Source: Vibrio sp. ES.051 (lineage in GTDB: Bacteria; Pseudomonadota; Gammaproteobacteria; Enterobacterales; Vibrionaceae). Taken from it: DNA of 64,000 bases. This document shows, piece by piece, positions 14,767 to 22,626 of this stretch. Made by a program: the position numbers and the translations under genes. The DNA is taken from contig NZ_PDJL01000006.1 in NCBI RefSeq assembly GCF_002563795.1, forward strand, positions 613,311-677,310. The letters are read 5' to 3'. The notes under the pieces were generated by a model. That model had not been told where the DNA came from, ran no database searches, and saw only the letters and a list, made by a program, of their open reading frames with translations. Each line of letters begins with the position of its first letter. The stretch's first letter is position 1.

Positions 14767-17700
14767 TATTTCACCGTCACCTGTTCTGCACCTTGCTTCA
14801 TCATGTCAAAAATCAGCTCAACATAACTTGCCATTACCTGTGGGTCTTTGAGTAGCGTTCGGGCGATATCGCCTTCTTTCAGCAGGGCTTGTACAACGGC
14901 TTGCTTCACCGCTTGTGGTAAGTCGCCTTTGAGAGCAATTGACTTCTCATGCTTCTCTACCTGCTCAACCACAATAGGATTTTCTGCCACACGGGTAATG
15001 GTGCCGTTGGCAAAGTTTCGGCGGCCTGGCTCATCGCCGACATCACCAAACAGTTCGTTTAGGCGGCGAATGATATCGGTAAGAAATGCCTGTTCGCGAT
15101 CGGTTGGGTCGTTGTAATTGGGGCGGATAGGTTCAAGTACCTGATTAATAGCTTCTGGAAGCGGGTCTTTGTCGTATTTGATTTTGAATTTTTCTAGTAC
15201 CAGTGCACTGAGGTCGATGTTCTCTGGTGTCACCCCTTTCAATCGACGTGATAGCAAATGGGCAAACGCGGCAAAGTTTTCCAGTTCAGGATCACCAAAC
15301 TCAATCAATTGCGCCATGTAGCTGTAGTGCTTCACAAATCGAGCTAAATCCGATTTAAAACGCATTAGAGCTTCGCGCTGCTTGGTGAACTCGCTGCGTT
15401 GCGATTCTGCGTAGGTCGCCGCTTTCTCATCACCCGCAAGGTGCGCTTTGTTGTATTGCTGATCCCAATGGTTTGCGGCATCAACCAGCTCTTTCAGCTT
15501 AACGTTGAACACATCGGTAGGGCGTTGCGTGGCAGCAAGCAGCTTTTTGTGCGCGTGTGACTTTTTGTCAGGAGCTTGGCCGAGAATCGATTTACCGCGC
15601 GCTTGCTTAAACAACTCTAAATCTTGATGGTTGTAGATGCTTTGCTCATCCAGAATCTCTTTGATGTCATAGATGACGTTTACATCTTGCACTTCGTTGA
15701 GCTGCGCGCCTTTATCGTACTTTTTGAACGCATTGAGAATGGTCTGCGGCTCATTGGCAAAATCAATCACGTAAGTGGTGTCTTTGCCTGGGTAGGTGCG
15801 GTTTAGGCGCGATAGAGTTTGTACCGCTTCTACATCCGAGATCTTCTTATCCAAATACATGGCAACCAGTTTTGGTTGGTTAAAGCCCGTTTGGAACTTG
15901 TTGGCGACTAACATGACGCGATATTCGGTTTTCTCGAACTCGTGGCGCAGATCAGCCCCATGCGTGTCGGGATTTAAGTTGTACTCGGTGTACTCTTTGT
16001 CGAAATCAATCCCCAGTGGGTCTTGGCTGTCTTCATCACCCAAATCTTTACCCGGTACTTTGCCTGAGAAGGCAACCAAGGCTTGGATACCTTCGATGCC
16101 ATGCTTTTTGATGTACTTATCAAAGGCAAGCTTGTATTTCACCGCCTGCGGCCTGCCAGATGTGACCACCATGGCTTTGGCTTCACCTTCCAGAAGGTGG
16201 GCGATATTGGCCTTGAAGTGCTCAATAATGAATTCGACTTTTTGGCTGACAGTGGTTGGGTGCAGTGACATCCAACGCGCCAAAGCACGACGGGCTTGTT
16301 TGCTGTCTACGCGCTTCTCATCTAGATTGTTTTCACCAATTTTGTAGGCTGTATCGTAGTGGGTGTAATTCTCCAGCACATCGAGAATAAAGCCCTCATC
16401 AATGGCCTGACGTTGGGTGTAGAGGTGGAACGATTCTGGTTTGTTTTCATCTGACACTGGTTGGCTTTGGTTTTTCGGGCGACCAAATAGCATCTTAGTG
16501 CTGTGCTTGGGTGTTGCCGTAAAAGCAAAGTGCGAGACGTTCTTGGGCATGGCACGTGCTTCTTGCACCTTAGTAAGAATGTCCTCAATACTCATTTGCT
16601 CTAACTCTTGAGGGCTCAGGTTTAGCGTAAGCGCTGCGCGTAAACCTTTGGCGGTAGAGCCAGTTTGCGAGGTATGAGCCTCATCAATGATCACAGCAAA
16701 GTTACTTTGCGCCAAAGATTGATTGGTCAGAATTGCCTCTAACGCATATGGGAAGGTTTGAATCGTCACCACAATGATCGGCGTGCCTGTTAGCAGCGCT
16801 TCAGTCAGCTGCTTTGATTTCGACTCGCTACTCTTTTCGCGGTCAATCGCCTTAATCACCCCATATTGATGATCCAGCTGCTGCACCGCATCTTGCAACT
16901 GCGAATCCAGCACGGTGCGGTCGGTCACAATGATTACGGATTTAAAGACCGCTTTACCATCGGTGCTGCGTAAACGAATCAAATCATGGGCTGTCCACGC
17001 AATGGTAGAGGTTTTGCCTGAGCCTGCGCTGTGCTCACAAAGATACTGCATGCCTGCACCGTTCTGGCGGGCATCGTCAATCATTTTATTTACCGCATCA
17101 AGCTGATGGTAACGCGGGAAAATCTGCGTCTCTTTACGCTGAACCTTGCCACTGCTATCGGCGACTTCATTGGTTTCGACATACACGAAGCTGTAGAAGA
17201 TACGCAACCAGTTATCTTTTTGGGCGATCTCTTGCCAGAAATAGCTGACCGGATACTCTCCATCTTCACCTGGCAAGTTGATGTGCACGGGTAAATCAGA
17301 GGTAGAACCGTCATGGCCTTTGTTAAAGGGCAGAAAATAGGTGTTTTCTCCCGCCAGTTTGGTCGCCATGGCTATTTCTGTGTCAGACATGGCAAAATGC
17401 ACCACTGCGCCACGTTTAAAGGTTAACAGCGGCTCTTTGCGCTTGGTTTTTTGGTCAACGGGTAAGCGGTCTTGCTTGTACTGCGCTATCGCTGATTCTA
17501 TCGATTGAGTGAAATCGGTTTTGAGCTCGGCGGTGGCTACGGGTAGGCCGTTGATAAAGAACACCAAGTCAATTTCCCACTCGCGGGTCGGGCAATATTT
17601 TAGCTGGCGCACCACGCGCAAAATGTTGTGCTCATAACGGGCAATACGCTCTTCATTGCGCGCATCTTCGGGTTTGCGTTGGCCCATGGCAATGGTGCCG

Positions 17701-17987
17701 CAACCTGCAATGGTAAACCCTTTGCGCAACACATTAATGGTGCCACCTGTTTTACTGGCAAGTGCTTTTTCTAAACGCTCTAGTAGCACCTGCTCGGTAT
17801 TCGCGCCATGCAGTTTATTCAGCTTGTGCCAGGCATCAGGTTGAGTGGCCTTTACCCAATCCATGACATCTTGCGGGTAAATGGCGCGCTGCTGGTCATA
17901 ATGGCTGGAGTGGCCTTCTTTCCAGCCATTGTTCACCAGCTGCTCGGTAATATATTGTTCAAAATGCACTTCATGATGTGCTGCCAT
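14766..17987 (-). CDS. hsdR: Type I restriction enzyme, R subunit
   Basis: 1073 residues, normal for HsdR. An N-terminal PD-(D/E)xK nuclease is indicated by Asp140 (REWEIDLVFF) and Glu154-Leu-Lys156 (TAELKTDF). The SF2 translocase follows: Walker A HSAGSGKTST at about 319-328, DEAH at 435-438, then FTATPKHS and VANKFQTGFNQP. HsdR binds the HsdM2S core, pulls DNA past the complex and cuts unmodified DNA. The ATG overlaps the hsdS stop by one base. No frameshift is seen, so the enzyme appears intact. Confidence 0.97.
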   Translation of the reverse strand: MAAHHEVHFEQYITEQLVNNGWKEGHSSHYDQQRAIYPQDVMDWVKATQPDAWHKLNKLHGANTEQVLLERLEKALASKTGGTINVLRKGFTIAGCGTIAMGQRKPEDARNEERIARYEHNILRVVRQLKYCPTREWEIDLVFFINGLPVATAELKTDFTQSIESAIAQYKQDRLPVDQKTKRKEPLLTFKRGAVVHFAMSDTEIAMATKLAGENTYFLPFNKGHDGSTSDLPVHINLPGEDGEYPVSYFWQEIAQKDNWLRIFYSFVYVETNEVADSSGKVQRKETQIFPRYHQLDAVNKMIDDARQNGAGMQYLCEHSAGSGKTSTIAWTAHDLIRLRSTDGKAVFKSVIIVTDRTVLDSQLQDAVQQLDHQYGVIKAIDREKSSESKSKQLTEALLTGTPIIVVTIQTFPYALEAILTNQSLAQSNFAVIIDEAHTSQTGSTAKGLRAALTLNLSPQELEQMSIEDILTKVQEARAMPKNVSHFAFTATPKHSTKMLFGRPKNQSQPVSDENKPESFHLYTQRQAIDEGFILDVLENYTHYDTAYKIGENNLDEKRVDSKQARRALARWMSLHPTTVSQKVEFIIEHFKANIAHLLEGEAKAMVVTSGRPQAVKYKLAFDKYIKKHGIEGIQALVAFSGKVPGKDLGDEDSQDPLGIDFDKEYTEYNLNPDTHGADLRHEFEKTEYRVMLVANKFQTGFNQPKLVAMYLDKKISDVEAVQTLSRLNRTYPGKDTTYVIDFANEPQTILNAFKKYDKGAQLNEVQDVNVIYDIKEILDEQSIYNHQDLELFKQARGKSILGQAPDKKSHAHKKLLAATQRPTDVFNVKLKELVDAANHWDQQYNKAHLAGDEKAATYAESQRSEFTKQREALMRFKSDLARFVKHYSYMAQLIEFGDPELENFAAFAHLLSRRLKGVTPENIDLSALVLEKFKIKYDKDPLPEAINQVLEPIRPNYNDPTDREQAFLTDIIRRLNELFGDVGDEPGRRNFANGTITRVAENPIVVEQVEKHEKSIALKGDLPQAVKQAVVQALLKEGDIARTLLKDPQVMASYVELIFDMMKQGAEQVTVK

Positions 17988-19309
17988 TACACCGCCTCCC
18001 TGACGTCGATTTTCCCTGTTACAGCCGCGCTGATCAGCGATGTGCGGTGTTCTTTCAGTAGTTCTATTGAATCTAAAACTTCAAGCATCAAACGATCGAT
18101 TTGACTGGTTTTATTCTTTATACCTTGCACGATAGATTGTTGTTCCGGAAGCTCTGGAGCTGGTATAGGCATGTTTAAAATAGTGCCTTGTCCGATATTC
18201 AACATAGAGCTACTGGTGCCAGTAGCGTCAATTTCTATTTGTTCTCGTGCTTGGTCAGAAGCTAGATAATAAGCAAAAAACTCTGGGTCAGCTTTTTCTA
18301 GGTCCAATTTGATTCGATAAATTTTGTCGCATAGCAGTAGGTTATCGTAATCACGGTCAGGAACGGCAGCGCTACCTACCCACTCTTTTGCATTTGCCCT
18401 TGATACTAGTAAATCACCTTTTTTGATGATGTACTCTTTCCTTGGTTCCAGTTCTTCTGGCAGTTTTTTGTTCTGTTCTGGATTGAAAATCCCACGATTT
18501 ACACAGCCAACTTTAACTACTCCCCAAGTGTGATCGTCCTGTACTGGTGTACTTTCACATTGAGGGCTCCAGCCTTGTTCTATGCCGAGTACATCATATT
18601 TAATTTTTTTCACCACCCAATGCTTCGGCACTTGCCCAATCCACTCGATACCAGAATCCTGCATCTCCACATTGGGGTTAAGCCCCTTAGTGACCACATG
18701 GCTGATCAGCGCTTGGCGTTTTTCTTTGAGCAGCTTCATAAAGGTCTGCTTTTCCTCGATCAGACTGTCGATGCGCTGGGTTTCGCGGTCGAGGAACTTT
18801 TCAATCGCTTGTTGCGTTAATTCAGGTGGCAATAAAATAGGCAAGCGCTTTAATTCGTCATATTTAAGAGATTGACGCATGCCTGCCCCAAGGTTGTAAA
18901 AAACCTTGCTTTCATCATATGCTCGCATCAAATAATGAAGATATCTTGGCCTAATCGCGTTTGGGGTGACCGCAACGTATGCCGACGTGATAATGCCTCG
19001 TTCCATACATTGGGCAGAGCGAAGACTGCGCTTATCATTCTGTAAATCCGTTAGTCTAAAAATAATGTCATTTTCATTAACTATCTGATAAGTCTCGAAT
19101 GATGCAGGTAGAAGCCCACCTTGTGTATCAATACTTTTTCGCTTAATACGGCCAAAGCTCAACGATAAAAGGTTATCTTCTATCATGCCCTTATTTGACA
19201 GTTTTGATTCAGAGGCAACAGTGTAGAAAGGAACTGATTTCCAATCCGCAGGTACAGCCTCAACCCACTTAATATCGCTACCAACATAGTTTGGATAAGG
19301 TGTGATCAT
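17987..19309 (-). CDS. hsdS: Type I restriction enzyme, specificity subunit
   Basis: 440 residues with the two-repeat HsdS plan: target domain 1 starting WVEAVPADWKSVPFY, a central coiled region (LDRETQRIDSLIEEKQTFMKLLKEKRQALISHVVTKG, about 170-205, given here only as a landmark), target domain 2 starting WIGQVPKHWVVKKIK, and a C-terminal coil (IDRLMLEVLDSIELLKEHRTSLISAAVTG). The two domains read the halves of a bipartite DNA site. Its ATG overlaps the hsdM stop by four bases (ATGA). The recognised sequence cannot be predicted from here. Confidence 0.96.
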   Translation of the reverse strand: MITPYPNYVGSDIKWVEAVPADWKSVPFYTVASESKLSNKGMIEDNLLSLSFGRIKRKSIDTQGGLLPASFETYQIVNENDIIFRLTDLQNDKRSLRSAQCMERGIITSAYVAVTPNAIRPRYLHYLMRAYDESKVFYNLGAGMRQSLKYDELKRLPILLPPELTQQAIEKFLDRETQRIDSLIEEKQTFMKLLKEKRQALISHVVTKGLNPNVEMQDSGIEWIGQVPKHWVVKKIKYDVLGIEQGWSPQCESTPVQDDHTWGVVKVGCVNRGIFNPEQNKKLPEELEPRKEYIIKKGDLLVSRANAKEWVGSAAVPDRDYDNLLLCDKIYRIKLDLEKADPEFFAYYLASDQAREQIEIDATGTSSSMLNIGQGTILNMPIPAPELPEQQSIVQGIKNKTSQIDRLMLEVLDSIELLKEHRTSLISAAVTGKIDVREAV

Positions 19310-21288
19310 TCAGCCACCTCATTGAGTAGTGCCTGAATGCGTACTTCACATGCCTTTAGCTCACTGTCAATTACACTCAACTCACGTGGCGACACGTACT
19401 GATAGAAATAGCGGTTAAAGTTAATTTCATAACCGACAATGCCCACTTCGCCATCTTTTTCATCACGTACTGAGTGATCGATAAAGGCATCCTGTACATG
19501 TGGCAGCACCTCTTGTGTAAAGTAATCTTCAACATCACGATCAAAGGGAATGCTTTCGGTGTCTTTGAGTTTTGGATCAGCAATTTTTTGGCCTTTTTCA
19601 TCCAGTGTTGGCTCGAATTGCGGATCTATCAACATAAAGTGCGTAGTTAAGGCCGTAGCCAGTGCCTTCGGGCACTTACCAAAGTCACCTTTATTGTGAT
19701 TGTGTTTCGCTGCCAAACGCGCCCATTCATATGGCCGGAGGCCAAGGTTATCAGTGAGGTGTTGCATCCAAGCAGTTTGTTGTTCTGGTTTGAGCTTTTG
19801 GAACGCTGCTAAGCTTTTCAGCCGAGCGATACCATCCTCAGTGATGTTGAGTTTGGCGCGCAGCGGACGTTGAATGGTCACTTTTCGGTAGGCAAAGTCA
19901 GTAGTGTGAAAGAGCTTACAGTAGTCACTAGCTTCAAAGCCATCGTAAGCACGCACAATATCGTCAATCTGTTCATCGCTGAGGTACTTGCGCTTATCTC
20001 CTTGCTTTTTACGCATGGGCGTCCAGATGCCCGCCAAGTTAATCAGTTGTACTTGGTTCTTGCGTCTTGGCTCTTTATGGTTAGACAAAATCCAGATGTA
20101 GGTACCTATTTCGGTGTTGAAGAACATATCGGTTGGCAGTGCAACAATCGCTTCTACCAAGTCTTGTTCGAGCAGCCAGCGGCGGATTTCTGATGGGCCT
20201 GAGCCTGCGTCGCCAGTAAATAATGGTGAGCCAGAAAGTACAATGCCCACACGGCCACCACCATTTTCCGGTGTTTCCATTTTTGATACCAAGTGCAGCA
20301 AGAACAGCATGGAGCCATCAGAGATACCCGGCAGACCAGGCCCAAAACGCCCTGCGTATTTGAGCTGTTTGTGCTCACGTTCCACTTCTTTTTTAGCTTT
20401 TTCCCACTTAATGCCAAATGGCGGGTTGGCTAGGCCGTAGTGGAACTTGTCGGCACGTAATTGATCGTCTGATAGGGTATTACCTTGCTTGATGTTGTTG
20501 GCATCAAAGCCACGGATCATCATATTCGTCAGCGCCATGGCATGAGTCGCGGGGTCGAGCTCTTGACCAAAAGGCACCACTTTGGCGCTGCTGCCCATCT
20601 CTTCAATTTGGCTAATAGCATCGGAAAGGAAGCCGCCCGTGCCACAGGTTGGGTCATAGATGGTGCGGATCACGCCCTTTTCACTAAAGATATCTTCATC
20701 TGCCGCCAGTACCAGTTTGGTGGCAAGACGCACGGCATCGCGCGGGGTCATAAATTCCCCCGCCTTTTCATTAACCGAGCTGGCGAACTTGAAAATCAGC
20801 TCTTCATAGGCATCTGACAATACGCGATCAGACACCACATCAGGATGTAGGTCGAGATTGGCAAAGTAGCTCACCATGCGGTAGAGCAGCTTGGCTTTTT
20901 CCAGATCTTCTATGGTTTGACCAAATTTGAACTCATCAAAGATGGTACGAACGTTTTTGCTGAACTGGCTGATGTAGTGTTCTAGGTTGTCGCCTGTATC
21001 TGACGCGCCTAAGGTTTCTAGGCTGTATTCACTGGTGTTGTAAAAAGCGAATCCCGCAACTTCTGGCAACACTAAACCAAGGTCTATGCCGGATTGTTTT
21101 TCGGCCAGATAGAACTTACGAACTTCCTCTCGAGTGGGTTCCAACACGCATTCAATACGACGCAGTAGCAAAAAGGGCAGGATGATGCGTGCAAAGTCGG
21201 TGTGTTTGAAATCACCCCATAGGTCATCTGCCATACGCCAAATAGCACTGGAGAGTTTGGCGCTTTGTTCTTTGTCTTGTAAGTTCAT
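19306..21288 (-). CDS. hsdM: Type I DNA adenine methyltransferase, M subunit
   Basis: 660 residues, on the long side for HsdM (about 500-530 is common) because of an extended C-terminal region after residue 450. The N-terminal HsdM_N helices precede the catalytic fold; SAM motif I DPTCGTGGFL is at 212-221 and the N6-adenine motif IV NPPF at 288-291. It methylates adenine in the HsdS target and protects the host. The start is the ATG at 21286-21288. It lies 56 bp downstream of the RelB-like gene on the same strand. Confidence 0.97.
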   Translation of the reverse strand: MNLQDKEQSAKLSSAIWRMADDLWGDFKHTDFARIILPFLLLRRIECVLEPTREEVRKFYLAEKQSGIDLGLVLPEVAGFAFYNTSEYSLETLGASDTGDNLEHYISQFSKNVRTIFDEFKFGQTIEDLEKAKLLYRMVSYFANLDLHPDVVSDRVLSDAYEELIFKFASSVNEKAGEFMTPRDAVRLATKLVLAADEDIFSEKGVIRTIYDPTCGTGGFLSDAISQIEEMGSSAKVVPFGQELDPATHAMALTNMMIRGFDANNIKQGNTLSDDQLRADKFHYGLANPPFGIKWEKAKKEVEREHKQLKYAGRFGPGLPGISDGSMLFLLHLVSKMETPENGGGRVGIVLSGSPLFTGDAGSGPSEIRRWLLEQDLVEAIVALPTDMFFNTEIGTYIWILSNHKEPRRKNQVQLINLAGIWTPMRKKQGDKRKYLSDEQIDDIVRAYDGFEASDYCKLFHTTDFAYRKVTIQRPLRAKLNITEDGIARLKSLAAFQKLKPEQQTAWMQHLTDNLGLRPYEWARLAAKHNHNKGDFGKCPKALATALTTHFMLIDPQFEPTLDEKGQKIADPKLKDTESIPFDRDVEDYFTQEVLPHVQDAFIDHSVRDEKDGEVGIVGYEINFNRYFYQYVSPRELSVIDSELKACEVRIQALLNEVAE

Positions 21289-21344
21289 TGATACTGCCTA
21301 AATAAAGTTAAATCGTTAAAAATCAGTGTTTTGTTTTTTGCGTG

Positions 21345-21842
21345 CTAGCTAAAGATGGCTTGCCAACGACAAAACGCATTGCGGTGCCTGTCGGTCCATT
21401 GGGTGCAAATCACGTAGGTTTTTTCATCTCGCTGGGCCACTTTCGTGGTGGAGTAGCGGTTTCGATCTTTGGCATCTTTGGCTGCACTGCGAATGTCTTC
21501 TGGCCGTGGAGATTTAGCCAGTTTAAGCACTGGGAATGACAACCCAAAGGTGTTGCGACAATAGGTTAGCTGGGTGAGGTTTTCTATTTCACTCTGTGGC
21601 AGAGCGTGCTCAACTAGCTCTTGGATAGACTCGGTAATCTCGGCATTGCTGATTTTTCTCTGTGTTTGACTGTTTGAGGAGTCCTGTTCCTCAATATCAA
21701 GAGCAACTGAAAACGGAAAACCTTTGGCCTGAACGGACTTTGCTAGAAATACGTTGATGGCCTGCTCAATCGGTAAACCTAATTCAGCAAAGATACTCGT
21801 GGCTTTTTCAAGTAGCTGAGGGTCTATCTTGGTTGTTTTCAT
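21345..21842 (-). CDS. RelB/DinJ-like protein with extra C-terminal domain
   Basis: About 165 residues from the ATG at 21840-21842; an upstream GTG at 21851 is possible and has AGG at a better distance. The N-terminus (TTKIDPQLLEKATSIFAELG then IEQAINVFLAKSVQAKGFPF) looks like the ribbon-helix-helix antitoxin fold of RelB/DinJ. The rest (about residues 60-165), ending RYSTTKVAQRDEKTYVICTQ and a Trp/Arg-rich tail, is not part of a standard DinJ (about 86 residues). No RelE/YafQ toxin gene flanks it. It is the first gene before hsdM and could regulate the RM-Kiwa operon. Confidence 0.7.
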   Translation of the reverse strand: MKTTKIDPQLLEKATSIFAELGLPIEQAINVFLAKSVQAKGFPFSVALDIEEQDSSNSQTQRKISNAEITESIQELVEHALPQSEIENLTQLTYCRNTFGLSFPVLKLAKSPRPEDIRSAAKDAKDRNRYSTTKVAQRDEKTYVICTQWTDRHRNAFCRWQAIFS

Positions 21843-21964
21843 ATGACTCACAAAACCTACAAATTGTAATTTTTGTATCTTAGCGGGTTTAGTGTGTAGT
21901 GGCGAGTGCTTGAGTCAAAAAAGCGAGAAGAAATGAGTGTAGTGATTGCTTTGGATGAGGGATA

Positions 21965-21990
21965 TGTACCGTTTTCGTCAAATCGGTACA
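21965..21990. promoter_or_regulatory. TGTACCG/CGGTACA dyad 1
   Basis: TGTACCG (21965-21971) and CGGTACA (21984-21990), 12-base spacer; 10 of 13 half-site positions are symmetric when the inner bases are included. About 120 bp upstream of the RelB-like gene; candidate operator. Confidence 0.55.
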
Positions 21991-22071
21991 GTTTTGCAAT
22001 ATAGTAATTAGAAAAAGTTTAGCTATAACAGACTCTTACATGTTCTGTTAGGTTGAGCTGTAGCGTTTTAT

Positions 22072-22095
22072 GTGTACCGGATAGAAGCGGTACAC
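22072..22095. promoter_or_regulatory. GTGTACCG/CGGTACAC dyad 2
   Basis: Perfect 8-bp arms GTGTACCG (22072-22079) and CGGTACAC (22088-22095) with an 8-base spacer. It shares the TGTACCG half-site with dyad 1 but has a different spacer length. Confidence 0.55.
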
Positions 22096-22133
22096 TTGGT
22101 TGTTCTATCCGTTCAAAGCTTCATATTTTGCTA

Positions 22134-22149
22134 CTTTCACATGTGAAAG
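22134..22149. repeat. 16-bp palindrome CTTTCACATGTGAAAG, copy 2
   Basis: Identical to 12096-12111 and preceded by TA as there. The two copies lie about 10 kb apart on either side of the RelB-hsd-kwa-rhuM block, both in non-coding DNA. Confidence 0.7.
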
Positions 22150-22333
22150 AGAGTCTCTAATCACTATACGTTAACCATAGTAAACAGCTTGACGTATTAG
22201 CGGGTTACTTAACGCATAGCGCTTTGTGGCTTGATGAATAACGGTGAAGCAATGCCTAATCACATTACCGCACCATTATCTGCTTCTGTAATTCTAAACC
22301 ATGAATTCGACAGGCTTCTTTTCACGCGAAACT

Positions 22334-22346
22334 GCCCAAAATGGGC
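22334..22346 (+). promoter_or_regulatory. AcaCD-box-like palindrome upstream of the AlpA gene
   Basis: GCCCAAAATGGGC, 75 bp before the AlpA ATG. It is palindromic except at the centre. In trmE islands mobilised by IncC plasmids AcaCD activates xis from such a box. Similar to the site before mobI (11813). Confidence 0.6.
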
Positions 22347-22421
22347 CTGAGCACCGCACGCCTTTGCGTTGCTCATCCTGCAAACTATTCCTTGATTATT
22401 CATTAACTGTCAGGAGTAGTT

Positions 22422-22613
22422 ATGACCGAACAAAAACAATCAAATCAGCTATTAAGCTATCAAGAAGTTTGTCAGTTGACTCAGTTGTCTCAGGCAACCA
22501 TTCGGCGTTATGTGAAAAACGGTTCCTTTCCTACACCAGTCACACTATCACCTGGCGCTCGAAGTGTGAGATTTCGCCTTGAAGATGTGCAGAAGTGGCT
22601 GCTGAGCCTGTGA
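22422..22613 (+). CDS. AlpA-family DNA-binding protein, candidate excisionase
   Basis: 63 residues. The winged-helix AlpA pattern is clear: LLSYQEVCQLTQLSQATIRR, YVKNGSFPTPVTLS, and RFRLEDVQKWL at the end. AlpA proteins regulate integrases or act as recombination directionality factors. CAGGAG lies just upstream of the ATG. It is first in a three-gene plus-strand set with the DUF927-like ATPase (13 bp gap to its ATG) and a second HTH protein. The AcaCD-like box upstream favours an excisionase role, by analogy with xis in related islands. Confidence 0.85.
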   Translation: MTEQKQSNQLLSYQEVCQLTQLSQATIRRYVKNGSFPTPVTLSPGARSVRFRLEDVQKWLLSL

Positions 22614-22626
22614 CGGTGAGGTGTGT

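Larger units (their letters stand above)
21843..22421. promoter_or_regulatory. 579-bp divergent regulatory region of the island
   Basis: Non-coding DNA between the leftward RelB-like/hsd/kwa block and the rightward AlpA operon. It holds two GTACCG dyads (21965-21990 and 22072-22095), the 16-bp palindrome at 22134 and the AcaCD-like box at 22334, each listed separately. It must contain the promoters of both operons, but I cannot assign -10/-35 elements with confidence. No small gene with a convincing ribosome site is seen. Confidence 0.6.

Noticed and set aside
18548..18562. GTACTTTCACATTG in hsdS resembling the 16-bp palindrome
   Set aside because: Only one half matches and it is inside a coding region.
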